A model generated the notes under the pieces. That model did no database searches and had not been told where the DNA came from. It saw nothing but the letters and a program-made list of their open reading frames with translations. DNA of 64,000 nt from Leptospiraceae bacterium (GTDB lineage: Bacteria > Spirochaetota > Leptospiria > Leptospirales > Leptospiraceae): the NCBI GenBank assembly GCA_947458405.1, contig CANGZW010000007.1, positions 1 to 64,000 of the forward strand, written 5' to 3'. This document shows, one piece after another, positions 56,098 through 64,000 of the stretch (the first letter of the stretch is position 1; every line of letters starts with the position of its first letter). The position numbers and the translations under genes were made by a program.

Positions 56098-57930
56098 TTA
56101 CTCAACAGTTACTGCTTTTGCTAGATTACGGGGTTGATCGGGCTCACATCCTTTTGCTATAGCAACATAATAGGCAAGAAGCTGTAATGGAATAACTGAT
56201 AGGATGGGTACTATATATTCACTACATTCTGGGATTGAGAATGAGTAATTAGAAAGAGAGGGGACGTGAGTGTCACCTTCGGTATAAATTGAAAAAATAA
56301 TTCCATTTCTAGCTCTCACTTCTTCTAGATTGGAAACCATTTTTATATAAACCTCATTTTTAGGACAAATACAGATCACGGGCACTTCTTTGGATACGAG
56401 AGCAATCGGTCCATGTTTAAATTCTCCACCGGCATACCCAGAGGCATGAGCATAGGAAATTTCTTTTAGTTTTAGTGCTCCTTCAAGTGCGGTGGGATGC
56501 TCAAAGGATCTACCCAAAAATATAAAATCTCTCTTTTCTCGCATTTCGACGGCTATTTTTCGAATATCTTCCGCCTTGGAAAGAATGGATTCTATCTGGG
56601 AGGGTAGCTTTTTGATTTCTTCTAAGATAAGACCGATTTCTTCATCACTCACTATCCACTTTAATTTACCCAAGTAAAGGGAATAGAGTAATAGATTTAC
56701 TAGCTCGGCAACATAGGCTTTTGTGGATGCTACTCCGATTTCTGTTCCGGCAAATAGATTAACAATTCCAGTGGATTCTCTTCCTATCGAAGAGTTTAGA
56801 TGATTCACAAAGGAGAGAACTTTTAAAAATTTAGCTTTTGCGCTATGTATGCTAGCTAAAGTATCTGCTGTTTCTCCACTTTGAGAGATGGCTACCACAA
56901 GTGTATCCCCCTCTAATATTGGGTTACGATATCTAAATTCAGAGGAAAACTCAACTTCTGTCATGATTTTTGCGAATCTTTCAATATATAATTTGCCTAT
57001 CATGGCGGCATGTAGGGAGGTTCCAGCACTTGTGAAAACGACTCGGAATAATTTAGCCTGAAAGTCATTACTCAATGCTAATTCTGGGAAATGGATTTTT
57101 CCCTCTGCCGTTATCCTGTTGTCAATTATTTTTTGAACCACACTCGGTTGCTCAAAAATCTCTTTCAACATAAAGTGATCAAAACCGTTTTTCTCGTATT
57201 GAGTTAGGTCATGATCAACGGAAGTTAGGATAGGGACGATTTTATTTCCTTCTTGGTCAAAAATCTCTATTCCAGCTTTACTAATCCATCCCCATTCCCC
57301 GTCTTTGATAAAATATTGCTCTTTTACCGAAGCAATAAAAGCAGAGCTATCACTTACTAAAAAACCCTCACCCTCTGAGCGACCATATACTAAAGGAGAG
57401 CCATTTCTGCTAAAAAAGATTTTATCTGGCTTGTTTTCCATGATAACCAAAAATGCAAATCGTCCATGTAAGGATTCTATGGTCTTTTTTAATAATTCAT
57501 AATCGTTTTTTATCTCTTTTCCAAAGAAATTTAGGAGTTGAGGAATGACTTCAGTATCAGTCTCTGACACAAAAATAACATTTTTTTTCTGGAGGTCTCT
57601 TCTTATAGTGTCAAAATTTTCGATTATACCATTATGTACAACAGCAATACTCTTGGTTGTGTCAAATTGAGGGTGTGCATTCACAGAGTTTGGTTCCCCA
57701 TGAGTAGCCCATCGTGTGTGTCCAATGCCAAGATTTCCTTCAACAGGATGTTCTTTTAGGAGTTTTTCGAGGTTACGAATTTTGCCTTGGTCTTTCCTTA
57801 CTTCAATTTCCCCTTCGTCAATTACAGCGACCCCAGCAGAATCATACCCTCTGTATTCTAATCTATACAATCCAAATAAAAGAACGGAGTCAGCTAATTT
57901 TGAGCCAACATATCCAACAATTCCACACAT
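56098..57930 (-). CDS. glmS: Glutamine-fructose-6-phosphate aminotransferase (isomerising)
   Basis: N-terminal glutaminase domain with the nucleophile Cys2 (MCGIVGYVG, exposed after Met removal), RLEYRGYDSAG and HTRWATHGEPN. Two SIS domains (about 290-425 and 460-595) with VFTSAGTSLHAAM, AISQSGETADTL, GVASTKAYVAEL and the C-terminal RNLAKAVTVE signature. It makes glucosamine-6-phosphate from fructose-6-phosphate and glutamine, the first step to UDP-GlcNAc for peptidoglycan and LPS. Length 610 is normal. No glmS ribozyme is seen; a sigma-70-like promoter lies about 50 bp upstream. Confidence 0.98.
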   Translation of the reverse strand: MCGIVGYVGSKLADSVLLFGLYRLEYRGYDSAGVAVIDEGEIEVRKDQGKIRNLEKLLKEHPVEGNLGIGHTRWATHGEPNSVNAHPQFDTTKSIAVVHNGIIENFDTIRRDLQKKNVIFVSETDTEVIPQLLNFFGKEIKNDYELLKKTIESLHGRFAFLVIMENKPDKIFFSRNGSPLVYGRSEGEGFLVSDSSAFIASVKEQYFIKDGEWGWISKAGIEIFDQEGNKIVPILTSVDHDLTQYEKNGFDHFMLKEIFEQPSVVQKIIDNRITAEGKIHFPELALSNDFQAKLFRVVFTSAGTSLHAAMIGKLYIERFAKIMTEVEFSSEFRYRNPILEGDTLVVAISQSGETADTLASIHSAKAKFLKVLSFVNHLNSSIGRESTGIVNLFAGTEIGVASTKAYVAELVNLLLYSLYLGKLKWIVSDEEIGLILEEIKKLPSQIESILSKAEDIRKIAVEMREKRDFIFLGRSFEHPTALEGALKLKEISYAHASGYAGGEFKHGPIALVSKEVPVICICPKNEVYIKMVSNLEEVRARNGIIFSIYTEGDTHVPSLSNYSFSIPECSEYIVPILSVIPLQLLAYYVAIAKGCEPDQPRNLAKAVTVE

Positions 57931-57983
57931 ACGTTACTTACTTTCTTACAGGGAAGAATAAGGGAAAGTATTTTTTTTGTCGG

Positions 57984-58012
57984 ATTATGTAGCTAAAAAA
58001 ATGTAATCACAA
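57984..58012 (-). promoter_or_regulatory. Predicted sigma-70 promoter of glmS
   Basis: TTGTGA (58012-58007), 17-bp spacer and CATAAT (57989-57984) on the minus strand. The predicted transcript begins near 57977, about 45 nt before the glmS start codon. Confidence 0.4.
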
Positions 58013-58090
58013 AAAGTAAATTTTCAAATTAAGAAGAGATTACATATTTTCATACTTGAATTATTTACCTAATTTATAAAGTTCGTTATA

Positions 58091-59494
58091 ATGATTTTCA
58101 CATCTCCAGAATTTATATATATATATTGCCCATTTGTTTTTCTATTATATTTCATTCTCAATTATTACAAAAAGTGGAATTATTCAAAATGGTTTTTGAT
58201 TATTTCTTCACTTTGTTTTTATGCTTATGGAAGTCTTGATTTTGCCCCCCTTTTTATACTGAGTATTACTATAAATTATCTTTTTGGTCGTTATATCAGT
58301 TCAACTCATGAAAATAAGTATGACGTTAAGTATCGAAAATTGGTATTATTTTCTGGGATTTTTCTGAATATATTTTTTTTAGGGTATTACAAGTATACAA
58401 ATTTCTTTTTGGAAAATATAAATTTAATTTTATCTAATCAAGTAAGTATAGTTGAAATAATATTACCAATTGGTATCTCATTTTTCACCTTTCAACTTTT
58501 AGCCTATTTATTAGATTCATACCAGGGAAAAACAAAGGATTATAAATTTTTGGATTATCTTTTATTTATAACTTTTTTTCCTCAACTTATTGTTGGACCA
58601 ATAGTTCATCACTCAGAGGTAGTTGATCAATTTGAAAGTGAAGATAAAAAGAAGCTCGATTATAATAATATTTCTTTGGGAATTTTTTTGTTTTTTATGG
58701 GAGCGGCAAAAAAACTCATCCTAGCTGATTCTTTAACTGATGCAAGTCAGGATGGCTTTAATCATTCTGCAGTTTTAGGTTTTTATGATGCATGGACCTG
58801 TGCCTTAGGGTATACAATTTCCTATTATTTTGATCTATCGGGATATTCAGATATGGCAGTTGGTTTAGGATTATTTTTTAATATTAAGCTCCCTGGCAAT
58901 TTTGATTCACCTTACAAGGCCAGTAATTTTGCAGACTATTGGAGAAGATGGCATATTACACTTTCAAGATTTTTGGGGGATTATATATTTAGATCCATAT
59001 TTAAAAAAGGAGATAGTTCACAAAAATTTTATACAGCTGTAATGATAACTTTTTTTGTTTCAGGATTTTGGCATGGAGCAGGATATAATTTTATTATCTG
59101 GGGAATTTTGAATGGTGTTTTAGTCTGTATTTCGCATTTTTTTATTAGAAGTCAAATTAAATTTCCATATTTATTTTCTTGGGGTATCACTTTTATATTT
59201 ATAATATTAGCAAGAGTTATGTTTGTATCTGTAGATTTGAATACAGCTTTTTTATATTATCGAAATATGTTTTCATTTACTAATTTGAATTCATTTGAAC
59301 TTACTTATTTATCATCTTGGGATTTATTTTTTTTATTTATAGGAACTATAATTTGTTTATTTTTCCCAAATTCAAATTCAATATCAGAGAAATTTAGAAA
59401 TAATAAAACTTATTTGTTTTACACATTCGTACTTATGTTATTAGTTTTAGCTAATATTGGAACCCCTCATAGCTTTTTATATTTTCAATTTTAA
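58091..59494 (+). CDS. MBOAT-family membrane O-acyltransferase (AlgI/DltB-like)
   Basis: A polytopic protein with about ten or more membrane helices. The first block IFTSPEFIYIYCPFVFLLYF and the FAPLFILSITINYLFG helix are typical of the AlgI/DltB MBOAT subfamily. The catalytic His lies in VSGFWHGAGYNFIIWG (about residue 335), and the conserved ADYWRRWHITLSRFLGDYI is present. These enzymes pass acyl groups across the membrane to surface sugars or proteins, working with an SGNH-fold partner. The next gene, 12 nt downstream, has that form. The substrate here (LPS O-antigen, exopolysaccharide or other) is unknown. Confidence 0.93.
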   Translation: MIFTSPEFIYIYCPFVFLLYFILNYYKKWNYSKWFLIISSLCFYAYGSLDFAPLFILSITINYLFGRYISSTHENKYDVKYRKLVLFSGIFLNIFFLGYYKYTNFFLENINLILSNQVSIVEIILPIGISFFTFQLLAYLLDSYQGKTKDYKFLDYLLFITFFPQLIVGPIVHHSEVVDQFESEDKKKLDYNNISLGIFLFFMGAAKKLILADSLTDASQDGFNHSAVLGFYDAWTCALGYTISYYFDLSGYSDMAVGLGLFFNIKLPGNFDSPYKASNFADYWRRWHITLSRFLGDYIFRSIFKKGDSSQKFYTAVMITFFVSGFWHGAGYNFIIWGILNGVLVCISHFFIRSQIKFPYLFSWGITFIFIILARVMFVSVDLNTAFLYYRNMFSFTNLNSFELTYLSSWDLFFLFIGTIICLFFPNSNSISEKFRNNKTYLFYTFVLMLLVLANIGTPHSFLYFQF

Positions 59495-59506
59495 GGATAA
59501 ATAATA

Positions 59507-60511
59507 GTGATCGAAATTAAGAAATTTACATTCTATCAGTTTATATCTTTTATATTTATTACTATACTATTAATTTTTTTAAATTTAAAGTATGATACTT
59601 ATGGAGTATTCTCTGATAAAATAATACCATATCCTATCTTTGATACAATTAATCTCCGTATAAATAAATTTAACTATTTAGAAAAAAATTATAATAAGTA
59701 TGACTCTTATTTAATTGGAGGATCAAGAGCACTAGTTTTTAAAGAAAGTGATTTAAATCGTTATACAAAAAATAATTTTTATAATTATGCAGGTATTAGA
59801 TCGGATATGTATGATACATTAATTACTATTAGATATTTACTAGAGAGACAAAAAGTAAAAATGATAATTGTTCAAATAGGTATTGATGACTTGTATTTAT
59901 ATTCTGAAAATAATGAAAATTTACTCCAAAGATCACATTATAAACTAATTCAAGAAAATAAATATACATATTATTTTAAATATACTTTTAGCTTTGATTT
60001 AATTAAAACAATAACAAACTACATGTCATTAAAATATATGGATATGAAAAATATTAAAATATCTTCTGATGAATTTTATTTGTACACTAAATATGAAGAG
60101 TTAATAAAAGAAGACCCAAGCACATTTTTTAATGGACAATTTTCTAAAAATCTATATATTAAATTACCAGATTATAAAAAAAATAAAATTAAACAGAATA
60201 TTGATGCATTGAAAGAAATTAAGAAACTCACAGACCAGAGTAATACAAATTTGATTGTTATAACAGCTCCCTTAAATCATTTCATATACCATAAAATCAA
60301 AAAGGAAGATTTAGAGTTATATTTAAGTCAAATTAAGGAAATCACTCCCTTTTGGAATTTCACAACTATAAATTCAATCACAGCAGATAATACAAACTAT
60401 TATGATTATTCTCACTTTAGAATTAAGGTAGGACAACTGATGCTGGCTAAAATATTTAAAGACGAAACTATTATAGTTCCAGAAGACTTTGGAATTTATA
60501 CTGAAAAATAA
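59507..60511 (+). CDS. SGNH-like membrane-anchored partner of the MBOAT acyltransferase
   Basis: Start is GTG 59507, with AAGGAT 8 nt before it. One N-terminal membrane helix (about residues 8-26), then an extracytoplasmic domain with YLIGGSRALVF (candidate catalytic Ser near residue 73, the GDS-like block) and a distal YYDYSHFRIKVG (Asp and His of the triad). The spacing and C-terminal His position fit the AlgJ/AlgX/DltD-like SGNH partners that receive an acyl group from MBOAT proteins. Lys/Tyr/Asn-rich and very A/T-rich. Confidence in the pairing is moderate to good because of the 12-nt spacing; the fold assignment rests on two motifs. Confidence 0.7.
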   Translation: MIEIKKFTFYQFISFIFITILLIFLNLKYDTYGVFSDKIIPYPIFDTINLRINKFNYLEKNYNKYDSYLIGGSRALVFKESDLNRYTKNNFYNYAGIRSDMYDTLITIRYLLERQKVKMIIVQIGIDDLYLYSENNENLLQRSHYKLIQENKYTYYFKYTFSFDLIKTITNYMSLKYMDMKNIKISSDEFYLYTKYEELIKEDPSTFFNGQFSKNLYIKLPDYKKNKIKQNIDALKEIKKLTDQSNTNLIVITAPLNHFIYHKIKKEDLELYLSQIKEITPFWNFTTINSITADNTNYYDYSHFRIKVGQLMLAKIFKDETIIVPEDFGIYTEK

Positions 60512-60515
60512 ATAT

Positions 60516-61121
60516 TTAAATTAGTTTTTGTAAACCTATTTTGATTTTTTCCATTAATTCATCTGTCAATCTGTCAGAAGCATCCTGTCTCAATAGAAAA
60601 CTATCTCTTATTTGTCCATCTTCGGATTTAGCAGTAACTGATACTATATCTATATCAAAGAGATACAATAATTGGGAAATTTCAAAGAGAAGACCCGGTC
60701 TGTCAGTTGTTCTAATATCTAGAACTGTTGAGTCTATTGATGAGGGATTGAAAATTTGTATGGAAGGAGGCCGCTCTGAAGGCTCAAGTAAAGGTAAATC
60801 GGGGAAGGTCTCTAAATAGTCAATAACCGCTAAATCTTTCTCAAACAACCTATGTAAGTCATTTTCTATTTTAGATAAATTCAAATTATCCATGCTTGTA
60901 TTACGAAAGCTCCTAATTAAAAAAACATCTTTTACAGTGCCACCGGAAAGTATTTCAAAATTAGCTTCTAAAATATCCCAGCCATGAGCGAATAATACAG
61001 CTGTAACACGATAAATTATTCCTTTTCTATTCTCATGAAGAGTTAGTTTAAGTAGATAGTCACTTCCTTTTTCAACACAGGTTAATTCAAACATATATTT
61101 TAGACCAGGTAATATCATCAT
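60516..61121 (-). CDS. Tandem ACT-domain protein (GlnD C-terminus-like)
   Basis: I use the ATG at 61121 (MMILPG), because AAGGGGTG lies a few bases upstream; an in-frame ATG at 61151 is less likely. Two ACT domains can be seen: LKLTLHENRKGIIYRVTAVLF (about 25-95) and VLDIRTTDRPGLLFEISQLLYLF (about 130-190). The second, RPGLLFEIS with DIVSVTAKSEDG, resembles the C-terminal ACT pair of GlnD uridylyltransferases. There is no nucleotidyltransferase or HD domain, so it is a stand-alone amino-acid-binding regulator. Ligand unknown. It is convergent with the SGNH gene (4 nt) and follows the Lsa36-like gene on the same strand. Confidence 0.8.
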   Translation of the reverse strand: MMILPGLKYMFELTCVEKGSDYLLKLTLHENRKGIIYRVTAVLFAHGWDILEANFEILSGGTVKDVFLIRSFRNTSMDNLNLSKIENDLHRLFEKDLAVIDYLETFPDLPLLEPSERPPSIQIFNPSSIDSTVLDIRTTDRPGLLFEISQLLYLFDIDIVSVTAKSEDGQIRDSFLLRQDASDRLTDELMEKIKIGLQKLI

Positions 61122-61173
61122 TTTACACCCCTTTTGCAATATGTTATGCAAAAATGATGCCAGTTAAAAATAT

Positions 61174-62325
61174 TTATAAATCTATCTTCACTCCCACACT
61201 CGCCGCTTGAATTTTATCCATCATGTAGCCTTCCGCTATAATTTTTAATTTCCAGACATCAATTTCAAACCCTACTAGGGCATAACTTTGACTGTAACTC
61301 TTTTTAGATGATTCTGAAAGGCTCATATTTAAATTACCAGCCAGTTTGTCTGCTGTTGTTACGGTTGAAGTAGTTAATGTTGAATAAAGAGCGGTAGAGG
61401 AGGTATCTGTACTAAATTTAACGGGACCATCTCTATTGATACTCATCGTACTTTCTGCAGTGCTCTTGGTTACACCCATTCCTCCAAAAATACTGATAAA
61501 TCTAAAAATTTGAAAACCAGTTCGAAAGTCCATGGGAACAGAGTAGGCTTTTGTCGAGTAATCAAATTGGGTTTGAGAAATCCAAGTTCCTGTTTGAGTT
61601 CCTAAAGTAAATTTTGCATTCGAGGACTTAGTGTCATCCAATTCAAATGCAAAATTTTGTTTACGAATTCCAATGCCTGCATTTATTCCCAAAAATCTTA
61701 TAAAAATACCATCTCCCGGTTGCACCAAGTCCACTCTAACACCCATCCCTGCTTGTGACATGGATACCTTTCCAGTGTATTCAAAAGAGCTCGGCACACT
61801 TCCTTTTGAGTCGGCAGTATTGGTATTTACGTTGAAGCCGGAGAAATAAAAATTAATTCTATGCAATATGCTTCTATCATTTACATCATCAGCATCTCTC
61901 GGTCCCTGTCCCAATAACCAGCCCAAGTTGAATCCTAGCATTAAATTGGGACTCACACCAAACCCTACATTGGGAAGATCTTTAAAGGTAAGATCCCTAT
62001 ATTTGAAATTTATGTTCTCTTGTTGAGAGCCGGAAGCACTCATCCCCAATCCAATTTGAAATTTGTTGATAGAACCCATTCCTTGCAAACTAGAAATAGA
62101 ATTCACAGCCGCTGAGGATTGATTCATGTTTTCAATTACTTTGGATAAGTATTGACTTTGAAATTGAGAAGGTAGCTCATTTATTTGGGTTTTATATGAG
62201 TCGGATAAAGTGGCACAAGCAGTTCCCGTGCAGGTTATCGAGGATGATGAATCACCATGAACTTCCATATTTAAAATAATAAAGCCTATAAAAAATATAT
62301 TTCCGAAAAATTTATACATAATCAT
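61174..62325 (-). CDS. Outer-membrane/surface protein, Lsa36-like family
   Basis: Signal peptide (about residues 3-24, ending VHG-DS). The mature protein starts with a Cys pair (ITCTGTACATLSD) and a coiled segment (QSQYLSKVIENMNQSSAAVN), then alternating beta strands rich in Gly and aromatic residues (VGFGVSPNLMLGFNLGWLLG, AGMGVRVDLVQPGDGIF, FISIFGGMGVTKS, AEGYMMDKIQAASVGVKIDL). The pattern fits an outer-membrane beta-barrel. I recall the Lsa36 surface-protein family of leptospires with similar features, but this is not verified. Likely surface exposed. Tandem with the ACT gene downstream. Confidence 0.6.
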   Translation of the reverse strand: MIMYKFFGNIFFIGFIILNMEVHGDSSSSITCTGTACATLSDSYKTQINELPSQFQSQYLSKVIENMNQSSAAVNSISSLQGMGSINKFQIGLGMSASGSQQENINFKYRDLTFKDLPNVGFGVSPNLMLGFNLGWLLGQGPRDADDVNDRSILHRINFYFSGFNVNTNTADSKGSVPSSFEYTGKVSMSQAGMGVRVDLVQPGDGIFIRFLGINAGIGIRKQNFAFELDDTKSSNAKFTLGTQTGTWISQTQFDYSTKAYSVPMDFRTGFQIFRFISIFGGMGVTKSTAESTMSINRDGPVKFSTDTSSTALYSTLTTSTVTTADKLAGNLNMSLSESSKKSYSQSYALVGFEIDVWKLKIIAEGYMMDKIQAASVGVKIDL

Positions 62326-62361
62326 TCCTCTATCTTTATTAGACGAAAGAAATTTACCAAA

Positions 62362-63696
62362 TCAATTATCTTTATTTTTTTTAAATAAAAAATAAATTGG
62401 AATCCCGGATAAACTAATCCCCAATCCCCAAATAGTATTTTCCCAGGATTCGTAGGTTAAATAAAAAATTAAGATAAGATTTCCTATTGAGAATAGAATG
62501 GGCGGAAGAGGGTAAAGAGGAATTTTATAGGAAACATCTGCTTGTTTTTTATTCAATTTGAATACTGTTAAGGCAGTTATTGTGGATAAGAGAAAAACTG
62601 CACAGGTGATCATAAAAATTAAAGACTTAATATTTCCAAATATTAACAAAAGACTGGCATAACCGCCTTGAAAGAGAATAGATTTATAAGGTGTATGATA
62701 AACTGGATGGAGATCTGCAAGGGAGCGAAAGAAAAGACCATCCTTTGCCATTGCATAATAAACTCTTGAAGCTCCCATTAAAATTGAAGAGAGAGAGCCT
62801 GCAACCATCCATAGAATAAAGATTGTAAAAATGGGTTTTATCCAGTCTCCAAATAGAAAAGTGGCAGATACAACTCCAATCCCTTCTTCCCCTTTTAGAG
62901 AGGAAACGGGAGCGCTCACCAAATATAATAAATTAATGGATAAATAGATAAAAATTGTAAAAACACAACTCACCACAATAGATAGCGGTATATTTTTTTC
63001 GGGATCCTTTACCTCTCCTGCTAAATAGGTAATCATATTCCATCCCAAATAGGAAAAAGTAACGGGAACCATACCTAAGGCAATTCCTTTCGGGGTTATC
63101 TCCCCGCTACCTAGGTTTGAAAAATCCTTATTACCAAAAGTAAATCCCAAAAAAATAAAGAGTAAAAGTCCTCCAATCTTTATAAATGTTATAAAATTCT
63201 GTACTTTAACTGCCTGTTTAATTCCCCTAATATTTAAAATCGTGAAAAATAGAATCAAGCAAAACCCAATCAATTGTTTCGAGCCAAATTCTAGATTAAA
63301 TCCCAAAAAAGTATAATGAAAATTAATGATCTCTTTCCAACCGGGAAAAAGGAGCAAAATATGGTCACTAAAGGCAATTGCTAAGACCGCAATATTCGCT
63401 GATAGATTTGCTAAGAGAGCTGACCAACCACTCATAAAAGCCAAAACGGGAGAAAAGGCCTCCTTGAGATAAATATAATCCCCCCCGGCTCGAGGAAAAA
63501 GAACCGCTGGATAAGAAAATGTAAGTGCCCCGGAAAGTGCAAAAATACCCCCTAAAATCCAACATATTAATACTCCAATGGGGGAAGATAAATCATTGAG
63601 TAAAAATCCGGTAGTGAAAAAAATTCCCGATCCAATGATAGAAGTCACCATTAAGGAGGCGGAATCTACCCAAGAAAGTGTTCGCTTTAAATCCAT
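62362..63696 (-). CDS. APC-family amino acid permease
   Basis: Twelve predicted membrane helices in 444 residues. The first, DSASLMVTSIIGSGIFFTTG, has the GSGIF substrate-binding loop of the LAT/APC superfamily. Later YLAGEVKDPEKNIPLSI, GASRVYYAMAKDGLFF and the basic PVYHTPYKSI loop are typical of the AdiC/LAT/YjdE-type transporters. It probably imports or exchanges amino acids; the specific substrate cannot be told. It diverges from the truncated lipoprotein gene at 63730. Confidence 0.92.
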   Translation of the reverse strand: MDLKRTLSWVDSASLMVTSIIGSGIFFTTGFLLNDLSSPIGVLICWILGGIFALSGALTFSYPAVLFPRAGGDYIYLKEAFSPVLAFMSGWSALLANLSANIAVLAIAFSDHILLLFPGWKEIINFHYTFLGFNLEFGSKQLIGFCLILFFTILNIRGIKQAVKVQNFITFIKIGGLLLFIFLGFTFGNKDFSNLGSGEITPKGIALGMVPVTFSYLGWNMITYLAGEVKDPEKNIPLSIVVSCVFTIFIYLSINLLYLVSAPVSSLKGEEGIGVVSATFLFGDWIKPIFTIFILWMVAGSLSSILMGASRVYYAMAKDGLFFRSLADLHPVYHTPYKSILFQGGYASLLLIFGNIKSLIFMITCAVFLLSTITALTVFKLNKKQADVSYKIPLYPLPPILFSIGNLILIFYLTYESWENTIWGLGISLSGIPIYFLFKKNKDN

Positions 63697-63729
63697 AATA
63701 TTTTTGTAGTGTTCTTACGCTCTGTACTT

Positions 63730-64000
63730 ATGACTACTCGTATTTTTTATGTTTTATTAATTCTTCCAGCTCTTTTTTTCGAGGGTTGTAAGGATGAGTC
63801 AATGATTGCTCTTGGAGAGAATTATCCCAAGCAGATAATTATTCCTACCAATAGAGAAAAAAAACCAGATTTAGTTCTTCCTGAACCAGAAAAACCGATT
63901 GTTACAGAAACGAATTATGATCCCCTAAAAATTTCTAATTTTTTGAGTGGTAAATGGGTAGAAGATAGGCAGGACACCCTAAATGATTTTACGAAATCTA
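63730..64000 (+). CDS. Lipoprotein, N-terminal part (truncated by window edge)
   Basis: An open frame starts at ATG 63730 and continues to the edge (90 residues). A hydrophobic signal ends in FEGC (Cys20), a loose spirochete-type lipobox, followed by KDESMIALGE. The next part is Pro/Lys/Glu-rich (REKKPDLVLPEPEKP), probably a flexible spacer, then KISNFLSGKWVEDRQ at the start of a folded domain. Function unknown; only the first 90 residues are visible. Confidence 0.65.
   Translation, partial: MTTRIFYVLLILPALFFEGCKDESMIALGENYPKQIIIPTNREKKPDLVLPEPEKPIVTETNYDPLKISNFLSGKWVEDRQDTLNDFTKS

Noticed and set aside
1-64000. tRNA/rRNA genes, CRISPR arrays, insertion sequences, prophage or att sites
   Set aside because: No T-arm consensus with a cloverleaf, no rRNA, no regular repeats, and no transposase or integrase motif was found by eye. 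This is not as reliable as a tool search.

Overview
The window looks like chromosomal DNA of an AT-rich spirochete, most probably a member of or near the Leptospiraceae. The evidence is indirect: many lipoproteins with loose spirochete-type lipoboxes (I/L/V-x-N/S-C), lipidated 7TM-DISM sensor kinases, an Lsa36-like surface protein, a CarD regulator beside a PIN/TRAM protein, and core genes of ordinary bacterial type. Core genes include polA, mnmG, glmS, pyrD, clpS and an uup-type ABC-F ATPase. I see no rRNA, tRNA, CRISPR array, insertion sequence or phage genes. Base composition is uneven: several membrane sensors are extremely A/T-rich, while some lipoproteins and glmS are less so.

Layout. 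1-7.9 kb: truncated membrane protein, tandem-hotdog mesaconyl-CoA-hydratase-like enzyme, degenerate membrane serine-hydrolase-like protein overlapping at its start with a divergent metallo-beta-lactamase-fold hydrolase, HAD phosphatase, GAF-GAF sigma-54 activator and a 59-residue orphan. 8-18.3 kb: LtaS-like transferase, clpS, J-domain protein, glycosyltransferase, two lipidated kexin-like S8 proteases flanking a separately encoded lipidated propeptide-like protein, another lipoprotein, and a secreted Cys-rich hydrolase. 18.7-27.2 kb: polA, GT4 glycosyltransferase, type III polyketide synthase, RsbW-like ATPase, a Tat-like lipidated amine oxidase, pyrD. 27.2-37.3 kb: Sco-like protein overlapping a chemoreceptor, a wrecked receiver/kinase pseudogene, two tandem 7TM-DISM kinases, mnmG, a Cys-rich small lipoprotein and an anchored secreted protein. 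37.3-48.8 kb: ABC-F ATPase, 7TM-DISM protein with a degenerate cyclase-like tail, PIN/TRAM, CarD, SPOR protein, TPR protein with an Mrr-like tail, a lipoprotein with an apparent AUA start, STAS protein, cytochrome c lipoprotein, epimerase, discoidin-like protein, GNAT. 48.8-64 kb: two giant paralogous Ig-like lipoproteins, glmS, MBOAT plus SGNH-like partner, ACT-ACT protein, Lsa36-like protein, APC permease and a truncated lipoprotein.

Themes. Much of the window encodes the cell envelope: proteases, adhesin-like lipoproteins, sensors and surface O-acylation. Four proteins look like pseudoenzymes or degenerate domains (serine hydrolase, cyclase, Mrr-like endonuclease, and the decayed kinase/receiver). 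The most distinctive locus is 11904-16095, where the subtilase prodomain has apparently been separated from two proteases at the exact domain junction and become its own lipoprotein. All functions are read from sequence motifs only; no database search was possible.
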